Positions 50,227 through 57,695 of a stretch of DNA of 64,000 nucleotides are shown in pieces. Location of the stretch: assembly GCF_017873395.1 (NCBI RefSeq), contig NZ_JAGGKC010000021.1:5413-69412 (forward strand), read 5' to 3'. Every line of letters starts with the position of its first letter. Position 1 is the stretch's first letter. The DNA is from Youngiibacter multivorans (GTDB lineage: Bacteria > Bacillota > Clostridia > Clostridiales > Clostridiaceae). The notes beneath the pieces are model-generated. The model had not been told where the DNA came from and ran no database searches. It saw only the letters and a list, made by a program, of their open reading frames with translations. The position numbers were made by a program, and so were the translations under genes.

Positions 50227-51380
50227 TATATGTCCCTCCCTCTGATTGTCCTGTATAACAAGAGATATTTCCATGCGTTGAGTATTGATTCACTTTTTAG
50301 CTCATAGTTAATTCTGTCGCAGGAAAACACCAGGTCCTGACTTCCATGTATGGCCATGTCAGGTATGGAGGATATCTGAAAGCAGGATTCTCCTATCCTC
50401 AGATTTTCCTGTGTCATGCTGATTCTCCCGCTTGAGTGGAGCAGCCTTTCGTGTGCCGGGCCGATCGCATATAGGCTCACCGGACCATCTGAGAAGATGC
50501 TTCCTGTGACTTTTCCTTCTGAAAGCTTCCTCACTTCTTCCCTTTGCCACATGTCCCAGTCAGTGACTGAGTCAAAAGGCAGGTCTTTACCATGCAATGA
50601 TCCGCTGCTGTCTATGCTTGCCTTAAGGCCGCAGCTGCATTTTATGGAATCCTCCTTGCTCATAAGATCACCTGTAATTTTACACTGAGGACAAAGGAAC
50701 AGAACCCTTTCAAGGTGTTCAGCGAGATGCTTGCCTTTGTATTCTGCCTTGTCTGTTCGCTGGCGCTCGTACGCATCCTCATAAAGGTCATTCTTAATGG
50801 CTTCATTGACCTCGCTTGCAGTCATTGCCTTAAGTGTCTCAGGCTCATAAACCTTTACTATTCCAGCCTTCATCCTGCCCTTCCTGTATGTATCGCTCCA
50901 TCTGGGGCTTGTAAAGTAGCCGCCCTCGATTCTAAAGGTAACAAGTGCCACATTTGAATTTCTTGCCAATTTTCCGATTACAGGCTCAATCCTTTCTGTC
51001 CGTCCTGAAAATGACCTGTCGCCTTCAGCGAATATCGCTATGTTGTGCCCGGCCTTTATTCTATCTAGTATCTCCATTACAGTCCCCGAAGCCGGAGCAC
51101 CCTTGAATATGGGTATCGGTGAAGCAAGGTATTCAATGACATTGGAAGCTGCACCCCAGCTGAATATGTGCTCGCTTGCAACAAAATACATGTGGTCCCT
51201 TATGGAAGCAGCTGCTATCAGAGGATCCCAATTGGTATTGTGGTTAGACAGTAACAGGAACTGCCTTTCTATTGTTTCCTCCCCTGCTTCAAGCCTAAGT
51301 TTGGATTTAACCAGAGGCTTCAGAAGATTTCTAAGTACTTTGTATACAAAAACATGCCGTGCCGTACCCTTAACCTGCAT
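50226..51380 (-). CDS. PlsC-like acyltransferase with C-terminal zinc ribbon
   Basis: About 384 residues. The acyltransferase motifs are SNHNTNWDPLIAAA (HX4D) and IFAEGDRSFSGRTE (motif with EG), close to 1-acyl-glycerol-3-phosphate acyltransferases. From about residue 225 the protein has a zinc-ribbon-like stretch (FLCPQCKITGD ... KCSCGLKA) and an additional beta-rich region absent from ordinary PlsC. A hydrophobic start suggests membrane association. The ATG at 51378-51380, 8 bases from GAGGG, is preferred over an upstream GTG. The role of the zinc ribbon is unknown. It is first in the unit with the symporter. Confidence 0.8.
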   Translation of the reverse strand: MQVKGTARHVFVYKVLRNLLKPLVKSKLRLEAGEETIERQFLLLSNHNTNWDPLIAAASIRDHMYFVASEHIFSWGAASNVIEYLASPIPIFKGAPASGTVMEILDRIKAGHNIAIFAEGDRSFSGRTERIEPVIGKLARNSNVALVTFRIEGGYFTSPRWSDTYRKGRMKAGIVKVYEPETLKAMTASEVNEAIKNDLYEDAYERQRTDKAEYKGKHLAEHLERVLFLCPQCKITGDLMSKEDSIKCSCGLKASIDSSGSLHGKDLPFDSVTDWDMWQREEVRKLSEGKVTGSIFSDGPVSLYAIGPAHERLLHSSGRISMTQENLRIGESCFQISSIPDMAIHGSQDLVFSCDRINYELKSESILNAWKYLLLYRTIRGRDI

Positions 51381-51629
51381 TTGTCCCACCCTCAGTCACA
51401 CTGACGGCTGAAACAAGCTCATATGCTCATTTCAGCCTCTAACCTAATAATATATTCTTTATTTGCGCCTGTACATCAGGCTAAGGGCTTGCAGAGAAAA
51501 ATATATGTTAATTCGATGTTAGATATATGAAAAAAACATTGGACGATACAATCAGAAAATATTTCAAGAAAATGCTCGAAAAAAATATTCAAAGACTTTG
51601 CTCAGATAAAAGATCCAAATAAAAGTTAA

Positions 51630-51668
51630 GGCGCAGGCTAATGCCACCTAAATGGCCTAGTCTGCGCC
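51630..51668 (-). terminator. Terminator of the AmmeMemoRadiSam operon
   Basis: GGCGCAG and CTGCGCC enclose an inner GCCA/TGGC pairing. CTTTTATTTGG follows on the minus strand. The preceding intergenic DNA (51390-51629) holds a GGCTGAAA/TTTCAGCC inverted repeat at the PlsC end and nothing else identified. Confidence 0.75.
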
Positions 51669-51675
51669 TATTTGT

Positions 51676-52503
51676 CTAAACATTTCCTTCATGTACGTAA
51701 TCGAGCTTTTCACGAGCTATCCCAGCGAGCCTGTACACAGTATCAATTGGAGTCGGTGGCCTGTCTGTCATTTTCCATGCAGGGAAAAACCTTGTCACAT
51801 GGAGAGGAATCCTTTTATCGACTGATGCCAGCCATGAAGAAAGCTCCCTCATCTCTTTTTCGCTGTCATTAAGGCCCGGTATGATAAGGGTCGTGACCTC
51901 AACGTGGCTTTTCCTTGCAGCAAGCTCTATCGACCTCTTGACAGGCTCAAGGGTTCCTCCAACAAGCTTGTAGAAGTCCTCAGTGAAGCCCTTAAGGTCA
52001 ATGTTCCATGCATGTATCATTGGAAGCAGATCCAGAAGTGGCTCCTCATTGACATAACCGTTCGATACCACAACATTCTTCAGTCCCTTTTCCACAATGA
52101 GCCTGGAACAGTCCCTGACGAACTCGAAGCCGATTAACGGTTCGTTATAGGTGTATGCAAGACCTATGTTCCCGTTCCTTACAAGCTCCACAGCCTTTTT
52201 CACCAACGCTTCCGGAGATGTATATCCTTCACCCTCCGGAACGAAGGATTGGGATATGGACCAGTTCTGGCAGAAGGAACACCTGAGGTTGCAGCCGTAG
52301 CTTCCTACGGACAGTATCTTTTTGCCGGGATGGAAGTGGGCAAGGGGCTTCTTCTCTATTGGGTCCAGAGCTATTGATGAAACCCTGCCGTAGTTCACCG
52401 CAATGACCTTTTCTCCGACATTTGCCCTGCCTTTGCAGAATCCGGTCTGTCCATCCTCTAAAAGGCAGCCTCTGGGACATATGGGGCATTTCAATGCACT
52501 CAT
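51676..52503 (-). CDS. amrS: AmmeMemoRadiSam system radical SAM enzyme
   Basis: 275 residues. The radical SAM cluster motif is GCNLRCSFCQNWSISQ (CxxxCxxC), preceded by a Cys-rich N-terminus CPICPRGCLLEDGQTGFCKGR that holds extra ligands. WNIDLKGFTEDFYKLVGG and TLIIPGLNDSEKEM are family motifs of the AmmeMemoRadiSam radical SAM subunit. The start overlaps the stop of the upstream Memo-AMMECR1 gene. The pathway product and substrate of this system are not established. It is the last gene before the terminator. Confidence 0.9.
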   Translation of the reverse strand: MSALKCPICPRGCLLEDGQTGFCKGRANVGEKVIAVNYGRVSSIALDPIEKKPLAHFHPGKKILSVGSYGCNLRCSFCQNWSISQSFVPEGEGYTSPEALVKKAVELVRNGNIGLAYTYNEPLIGFEFVRDCSRLIVEKGLKNVVVSNGYVNEEPLLDLLPMIHAWNIDLKGFTEDFYKLVGGTLEPVKRSIELAARKSHVEVTTLIIPGLNDSEKEMRELSSWLASVDKRIPLHVTRFFPAWKMTDRPPTPIDTVYRLAGIAREKLDYVHEGNV

Positions 52504-53885
52504 GTGTGTCTCACCACCTCAAAACGCTGGATTTTGTAGGTTTCGCTTTTTGATATTCCACCCTTCTGGAGCGCAATGTCTATCTGCTGCAGAGGTGAGT
52601 TTACACCCTCAAGGTTCGGAAGAAGAAGACCTCTCCTAAGACCTTTGCTTACGATCACCCCGTATCTCTTCTCGTCAAGCTCGCTTACCGAATCAACATC
52701 CTCGGCATCGCCAAGTACATCCACGCTGTAGACAATTTCAGATAGTTCCTTCTCACTGACTCGGTCGAACCTCGGGTCCTCGACGCCTGCGCTTACCGCA
52801 TTCCTTATTATCTCTTCTGCTATGGACTCTGTGACGCCTTCAATGGTACCTATGCAGCCTCTGAGCCTTCCATGCTTCTTAAGGGAAACAAATACTCCTG
52901 CACGCCTTGCAGTAAGCTCTGGAGGCAATCCTTGCGGCATCTTCAGATGCTTGCCTGTCCTAAGGTATGTCTCAAGGGACAGCCTTGCAAGTTTTACGAA
53001 TTCATCCTCTCCGGCCTTTTTCCCTTCCAGCTTCCTCTTTTCATTATCCTCATAAATTGAACCGAACCTTCTGGATTGGTCTGTTCCATTCACAATGAAG
53101 CTTGCCACAGCATATCCTACACCGAAGGGGCCTTCGTAGGACAAGAGCTTGGATTCAAGCTTCATACCATCAAGTGCTCCTGCCATTATCTGGAATGACC
53201 TGAGTCCGCACTCTCCCGCGTTGTCGCAAAGGTGTTCGTCGATATCGAGAAGCTTCATGAAGTCTCCTGATGCAAAGGCCCTGGTTGCAAGCTCGTCAAA
53301 TACCGGCCCTTCCTTCATGAATCCGTAAGGTCCGTCTTCCTTCAGCCTGTGGGACAGGTCTCCGCTTGCGACAATTACCGCCTTCCTGCCCAGATCCTCC
53401 ACAGCATCTCGTATGCAGACTCCAAAATTATAGTGTTCCAGGGGTGACAGTCCTGATATTCCTATCCTTACAGACTTGAAGCCCTGGTAGCCTTCAGTTA
53501 TGAAATGTAGGGGAACCATAGTGCCATGGTCCAGGTTCCTGTCCTTTTCACCTGAGGTTCCGGCGGATATATTCCTCTCGGAAGCCTTTTTCTCAATCTT
53601 ATGTATCAGCTCCGAATCATACTCAACCTCTATCTTCTCCCTTGATGCCCCGAATGATCCGAAATCACCCTTTGCCTTCATTCCCGGAGATATGTGTATG
53701 TAGTCAGAATACATGATCGAATGGGGAGAAATGAATATGATGGTATGCGGCATAATATCAGAAATCTTCTTTGCCACGCTGCGATAAGCATCGATTGTCG
53801 CCTGTATCTTCTTTTCCTCGCCTCTTCCAACAGCTGGAATGATAAGAGGCGGATGTGGGACTGCAAAAGCAGCTGCTATGGACAT
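52500..53885 (-). CDS. AmmeMemoRadiSam fusion: Memo-like (DODA/LigB fold) domain plus AMMECR1 domain
   Basis: About 461 residues. The N-terminal half (about 1-270) is a Memo/extradiol-dioxygenase-fold domain: AAFAVPHPPLIIPAVG and IFISPHSIMYSDY hold metal-ligand histidines, and SGDLSHRL a further one. The C-terminal half (about 290-455) is AMMECR1, with AGVFVSLKKHGRLRGCIGTIEG and SAGVEDPRFDRVSEKEL. The two proteins are usually separate or fused in this order in clostridia and archaea. The ATG at 53883-53885 lies 6 bases from AAGGG; an ATG six bases upstream abuts the site. With AmrS it forms the complete three-domain AmmeMemoRadiSam set in two genes. Confidence 0.9.
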   Translation of the reverse strand: MSIAAAFAVPHPPLIIPAVGRGEEKKIQATIDAYRSVAKKISDIMPHTIIFISPHSIMYSDYIHISPGMKAKGDFGSFGASREKIEVEYDSELIHKIEKKASERNISAGTSGEKDRNLDHGTMVPLHFITEGYQGFKSVRIGISGLSPLEHYNFGVCIRDAVEDLGRKAVIVASGDLSHRLKEDGPYGFMKEGPVFDELATRAFASGDFMKLLDIDEHLCDNAGECGLRSFQIMAGALDGMKLESKLLSYEGPFGVGYAVASFIVNGTDQSRRFGSIYEDNEKRKLEGKKAGEDEFVKLARLSLETYLRTGKHLKMPQGLPPELTARRAGVFVSLKKHGRLRGCIGTIEGVTESIAEEIIRNAVSAGVEDPRFDRVSEKELSEIVYSVDVLGDAEDVDSVSELDEKRYGVIVSKGLRRGLLLPNLEGVNSPLQQIDIALQKGGISKSETYKIQRFEVVRHT

Positions 53886-53923
53886 TCCCATCCCTTCTTT
53901 CTTTATATGCGACGAAGCTTAGA

Positions 53924-54088
53924 TCATCTCTTCAGCAATAAGGCACCTGTTACTCCCAGAGCAACTCCCCCGATGATAAGCGCTGGCATTGCTTCTCCCT
54001 GACCTGAAAAATAAAGTATTGCATTGTAGATTATCAGCGTGAATCCTGCACTCATAAGCACATGACCGAATTTTCTCTTAGATTTCAT
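53924..54088 (-). CDS. Small two-helix membrane protein upstream of the AmmeMemoRadiSam genes
   Basis: 54 residues. ATG at 54086-54088 has GGAGG 4 bases upstream. A basic N-terminus (MKSKRKFGHVLMSAGF) leads into two hydrophobic helices (about 10-25 and 33-50) with a Gly-rich second helix and a KR end. No family is recognised. It lies 38 bases ahead of the Memo-AMMECR1 gene in the same direction and may belong to the same message. Confidence 0.55.
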   Translation of the reverse strand: MKSKRKFGHVLMSAGFTLIIYNAILYFSGQGEAMPALIIGGVALGVTGALLLKR

Positions 54089-54207
54089 GTTTCCTCCATA
54101 GGGCAAATTATCCCGCCCTCAACTACATATTACTCCAGACGATTTTACAATTAAATATTCCGGCTCACTTTTCACAGTGTATTCATTCTTTTTGGAAGAC
54201 ACGTGAC

Positions 54208-54233
54208 AAGAGGATGGTCTGGGCCATCCTCTT
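54208..54233 (-). terminator. Terminator of icd
   Basis: AAGAGGATGG and CCATCCTCTT form a 10-base stem with a 6-base loop. TGTCACG follows on the minus strand, so the T tract is modest. Confidence 0.65.
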
Positions 54234-54283
54234 CAACACGCTATATTGATTCTAATTTTAGATATGTTAAACAGGTTATCCCT

Positions 54284-55492
54284 TTAGAGTGCCTTTTCAA
54301 GCCTTTCCTTTATCGCTACAAGGAATGCCTTTGTTGTTACAACGTTCTTTTCCCCTTCAGCGAGTACCGCCAGGTCCTTTGTCATTATGCCTTCCTCTAT
54401 CGTGTCAAGGGCTGCCTTGTCCAGCTTGTCACAGAACTCCACAAGGTCAGGAAGCTTATCCATCTCCCCTCTCTTCCTTAAAGCGCCTGTCCATGCGAAC
54501 AGTGTAGCTACAGGGTTGGTCGAGGTCTCCTTGCCTTCAAGGTGCTGATAGTAATGCCTTGTGACTGTTCCATGTGCTGCCTCATACTCGAAGAAGCCTT
54601 CAGGTGAAACCAGCACTGACGTCATCATCGCAAGGCTTCCGAATGCTGTTGCCACCATGTCGCTCATGACATCCCCATCGTAGTTCTTGCATGCCCAGAT
54701 GAATCCGCCTTCACTTCTTATGACCCTTGCAACCGCATCATCGATAAGAGTATAGAAATACTCTATCCCTGCTTCCTTGAACTTGGATGCGTACTCAGCC
54801 TCGAATATCTCCTCGAAGATATCCTTGAACCTATGGTCGTATTTCTTGGAAATCGTATCCTTGGTCGAGAACCACAGGTCCTCCCTGACATCAAGGGCAT
54901 AGCTGAAGCAGGACCTTGCGAAGCTCTCTATTGAGCTGTCTGTATTGTGCATGGCCTGCAGTATCCCATCTCCATTGAACTCGTGTATGATTTCCCTGGT
55001 AATATCTCCGTTTGCGGATGTATAAATGAGCTCGCCTCTGCCTTTTCCCGATGTCTTTATCTCAACGCCCTTATAGACATCACCATATGCATGTCTGGCA
55101 ATTGTAATGGGCTTATCCCAAGTCCTTACAAACGGCTTTATGTTTGAGACGATGATAGGCTTTCTGAAGACTGTTCCATCAAGAATAGCCCTTATTGTTC
55201 CGTTAGGGCTCTTCCACATATGCTTGAGCTTATACTCTGTCATCCTCTGGGCATTTGGAGTTATAGTCGCACACTTTACAGCAACTCCATATTTCTTGGT
55301 TGCAAGGGCTGCTTCAACTGTGATCTTGTCATCAGTCTCATCCCTCTTCTCAAGACCCAGGTCATAATACTCTGTCTTAAGCTCTATGTATGGTACAAGA
55401 AGGATATCCTTGATGTCCTTCCATATTATCCTGGTCATTTCGTCCCCGTCCATCTCTACCAGCGGGACATTCATAACTATTCTGTCTGCCAT
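54284..55492 (-). CDS. icd: NADP-dependent isocitrate dehydrogenase, eukaryote-like subfamily
   Basis: 402 residues, matching the IDH1-like (type II) enzymes rather than E. coli Icd (416, different motifs). [63 protein letters not shown] and [13 protein letters not shown] are in order; the NADP site is [26 protein letters not shown]. It oxidises isocitrate to 2-oxoglutarate, here most likely for glutamate synthesis since no other TCA genes are close. Two inverted repeats and a TATAAT box lie upstream (55529-55604). Confidence 0.95.
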   Translation of the reverse strand: MADRIVMNVPLVEMDGDEMTRIIWKDIKDILLVPYIELKTEYYDLGLEKRDETDDKITVEAALATKKYGVAVKCATITPNAQRMTEYKLKHMWKSPNGTIRAILDGTVFRKPIIVSNIKPFVRTWDKPITIARHAYGDVYKGVEIKTSGKGRGELIYTSANGDITREIIHEFNGDGILQAMHNTDSSIESFARSCFSYALDVREDLWFSTKDTISKKYDHRFKDIFEEIFEAEYASKFKEAGIEYFYTLIDDAVARVIRSEGGFIWACKNYDGDVMSDMVATAFGSLAMMTSVLVSPEGFFEYEAAHGTVTRHYYQHLEGKETSTNPVATLFAWTGALRKRGEMDKLPDLVEFCDKLDKAALDTIEEGIMTKDLAVLAEGEKNVVTTKAFLVAIKERLEKAL

Positions 55493-55528
55493 CTCTCTTA
55501 ACTCTCCCTCTCATGATTAATAATACAA

Positions 55529-55604
55529 ATTATAACCTATAAGTCCGGATTTTTGGATACTTTATCCAATATTATGCTAAATTTCTGATAGAATGTCAGA
55601 AATT
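55529..55604 (-). promoter_or_regulatory. icd promoter with two inverted repeats
   Basis: TATAAT on the minus strand at 55529-55534. Inverted repeat TTGGATA-N3-TATCCAA (55553-55569) covers the expected -35 site, and AATTTCTGA-N7-TCAGAAATT (55580-55604) lies just upstream. The -35 itself is poor, which suits activator or repressor control. Confidence 0.5.
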
Positions 55605-55624
55605 ACCTTCTTTTAGATTTTCTG

Positions 55625-55655
55625 CAAAATAAAAGCGGAAGCTTACGCTTCCGCT
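55625..55655 (-). terminator. Terminator of the zinc-ribbon gene
   Basis: AGCGGAAGC and GCTTCCGCT hairpin followed by TTTTATTTTGC on the minus strand, 9 bases beyond the stop. Confidence 0.85.
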
Positions 55656-55663
55656 CGAAGATA

Positions 55664-55825
55664 CTATCTTCTGTTACCGCTCTGTGCCTTCTTAGCTCTT
55701 CTGCAATCTGGGCATCTTACTGGATCGTTCTCGAATCCCTTTTCCTTGTAGAATTCCTGCTCACCAACTGTGAATATGAATTCCTGGTTGCAGTCTCTGC
55801 ATACTACTTTCTTGTCTGCTAACAT
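55664..55825 (-). CDS. Small zinc-ribbon protein
   Basis: 53 residues beginning MLADKKVVCRDCNQEFIFT and containing CRDC and CPDC knuckles, with a basic tail RRAKKAQSGNRR. It belongs to the widespread small zinc-ribbon family of clostridia whose role is unknown; nucleic acid or ribosome binding is plausible. AAGGAGGA lies before the ATG at 55823-55825. It follows a structured leader (55846-55906) and is closed by a terminator. Short length is why it is easily missed. Confidence 0.85.
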   Translation of the reverse strand: MLADKKVVCRDCNQEFIFTVGEQEFYKEKGFENDPVRCPDCRRAKKAQSGNRR

Positions 55826-55845
55826 ATCTGATTTCCTCCTTGACT

Positions 55846-55906
55846 ACAGTTATTTCTTCGGATTTGCTGAGCCAAGGGTTCAGGAAAATACTACTTAACT
55901 AACTGT
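55846..55906 (-). ncRNA. Structured 5' leader of the zinc-ribbon gene
   Basis: On the minus strand ACAGTTA (55900-55906) and TAACTGT (55846-55852) form a perfect 7-base closing stem around 47 bases, with an internal CTGA/TCAG stem. It ends 4 bases before the AAGGAGG site. It does not match a riboswitch class I know. An additional GTCCG/CGGAC hairpin lies upstream (55922-55934). Confidence 0.4.
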
Positions 55907-56106
55907 ATTTTTTATTTTTTTGTCCGCTTCGGACATTTACAACTATATCAGAAAACCATATTAAAAGAAAGTGTTTTTTAAAGTTTTAAGGTTTGTTTAC
56001 GTGGAAATAACATGAAATAACCTTCATGATTAAAAACCCCAGTTTACATAGCCTAAAAATATGCAAAATATACTCAAAATCACACTTAAAAACGGAACTA
56101 GCCTAT

Positions 56107-56535
56107 CTAATAGAGCATTGACAGGAGGTAAGTCACTGAGAGAGCAAGATAATAGGTCCAGTCCTTCCTTAACCTTCGGAGTATCAGAAGGAAGATAACA
56201 AATACTGCAGTTTTTGAAGCAATTACCACAAGCGGCAGCTTGAAGAACGCTATCCCGAAAGACAACATAAATGCTCCGGCAGGGATTGAAATCAAGGCTG
56301 CCTTTGCCAGTTCGCTATTTCCCCTTTTGCAATATATAAGATAGAGTATTGTCATTATTCCTGCAAAGACAGGTCTGGTGAATACTGTCGGATATGGATG
56401 CCCTAATATGGGAATTGTTATCCTGGCAATGACAGTATGAAACAAGGCATAAGCAAGATATGCCGCCGCCATAGCTGCAAGTGATATGAATATTACAATA
56501 AGTCCTTTGATCAGCTTGTTTTCAGGATTATCCAT
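56107..56535 (-). CDS. Hypothetical membrane protein
   Basis: 142 residues with about four or five membrane helices (near 10-30, 50-65, 75-100, 102-122, 125-140). No conserved catalytic motif is recognised. GGAGGCAGC precedes the ATG. It follows the 68-residue protein by 41 bases and may be in the same unit. Its function is unknown. Confidence 0.65.
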   Translation of the reverse strand: MDNPENKLIKGLIVIFISLAAMAAAYLAYALFHTVIARITIPILGHPYPTVFTRPVFAGIMTILYLIYCKRGNSELAKAALISIPAGAFMLSFGIAFFKLPLVVIASKTAVFVIFLLILRRLRKDWTYYLALSVTYLLSMLY

Positions 56536-56576
56536 GCTGCCTCCAAACCTTCATCAGGTAACTTTAATATTGCAGT

Positions 56577-56783
56577 TTAGAATGCTGTGGTATACCAACT
56601 CAGGAACAGGAATAATACAACCATGAATACCCAGGACAAAGGATTCGCCCAGTTGAAGGTCCTTCCCCTTCCAAAAGCCTTCGGTACTATTAGGTTGCCG
56701 TCTTCCTTGTTGAAGTAGAACAGCGATTTCTTTTCCTTCCTGTATTTGTCTATCTCGTCTATAGTCCATTTGCGTTTTGACAT
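56577..56783 (-). CDS. DUF5808-like small membrane protein
   Basis: 68 residues. FYFNKEDGNLIVPKAFGRGRTFNWANP is the pattern of the DUF5808 domain (NKxDxRxxVPKxxGxGxxxNxxxP). A single C-terminal membrane helix (about 48-66) follows and an acidic/basic amphipathic region precedes. Role unknown. The other reading of this stretch, one frame over, has no comparable pattern. Confidence 0.7.
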   Translation of the reverse strand: MSKRKWTIDEIDKYRKEKKSLFYFNKEDGNLIVPKAFGRGRTFNWANPLSWVFMVVLFLFLSWYTTAF

Positions 56784-57024
56784 TTTTCACCTCTTTCTAT
56801 CCTTCCCTTGAATTATATATTCTGCATAGGTTTGCAGCAAGGAGAGAATTAACAGGATGATAAACAAGCCTCCAGCAGTCATCCCCTCATCATTTTAGTG
56901 AAAATTAGCTGATTCTTCAGAAATTCCGTATATAACTGGAAATATCTTGCAAAATGATTTGTGGAGCCTGTGCCATTGGTATGCCTCAAGCATATTTTAT
57001 TGATAGAAAACAGGGGGGATGTTG

Positions 57025-57594
57025 ATGGATATGGATCGATTGAAGCGAGCTCGTGCAGGAAGCAAGGCTGATATGGAAGAGATCATACGAAGCTTTGAAC
57101 CGCTCGTGAAAAAGGAATGTGGCAAAGTGCATATCAAGGACCATGATTTCGAGGACTTAAAGCAGGTGGCGTACATCGGTATCATAAAGGCTGTCAGATC
57201 CATAACCGATGAAAAGGCAAACCTCGCTTCAGCGTACATACAGAAAAGCATTCAGAATTCACTGAATTACGTTACGAGAAAGACACTTAGAAAGCCTGAC
57301 CTGGGAAGCATTGAAGACAAGGATCTTGATGGTATCCCTCTTACTGAGAAGCTGGTATCGGATGATGATACAGAGGAACAGATACTAAGGTCCGAGGATA
57401 GCATGTATCTGAAGGATGCATTCGAGACTCTGACTCCCAAGGAGAAGGAGATACTGGGTATATACATGTGTAATGATTACGGCGGACTCAAGAAGTGCTC
57501 TGACATTTACCACGAAGATTACAGGCGCATCAGGTATCAGAAGGACAAGGCAATAAGGAAGCTCAGAGCCGCGATTGGTACCAAACTGAACTGA
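57025..57594 (+). CDS. Small sigma-70 family factor, sigma regions 2 and 4 only
   Basis: 189 residues. A region 2-like part (FEPLVKKECGKVHIKDHDFEDLKQVAYIGIIKAVRSI) binds core RNA polymerase and -10 DNA, and a region 4-like HTH (LTPKEKEILGIYMCNDYGGLKKCSDIYHEDYRRIRYQKDKAIRKL) is at the C-terminus. There is no region 3, and the pattern is like the small factors of Clostridia (UviA/TcdR type) or conjugative-element HTH proteins. ATG at 57025 lies 6 bases from GGGGGG; ATG at 57019 abuts it. No anti-sigma gene is adjacent. Targets are unknown. Confidence 0.75.
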   Translation: MDMDRLKRARAGSKADMEEIIRSFEPLVKKECGKVHIKDHDFEDLKQVAYIGIIKAVRSITDEKANLASAYIQKSIQNSLNYVTRKTLRKPDLGSIEDKDLDGIPLTEKLVSDDDTEEQILRSEDSMYLKDAFETLTPKEKEILGIYMCNDYGGLKKCSDIYHEDYRRIRYQKDKAIRKLRAAIGTKLN

Positions 57595-57608
57595 TGTCAA
57601 TTAAACTA

Positions 57609-57646
57609 AGCGAAGACCTGAGATTGAAAAATCCACGGTCTTCGCT
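57609..57646 (+). terminator. Hairpin after the sigma factor gene
   Basis: AGCGAAGACC and GGTCTTCGCT form a 10-base stem with an 18-base loop. The tail is weak in T. It may act both ways. Confidence 0.5.
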
Positions 57647-57695
57647 GAATCATATTATAGCTTAATCCTATTCAAACAAGCTTAGAAAGCATAAC

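Noticed and set aside
56554..56790. 78-codon frame overlapping the DUF5808-like gene
   Set aside because: The other frame carries the conserved DUF5808 pattern, so this is a shadow.
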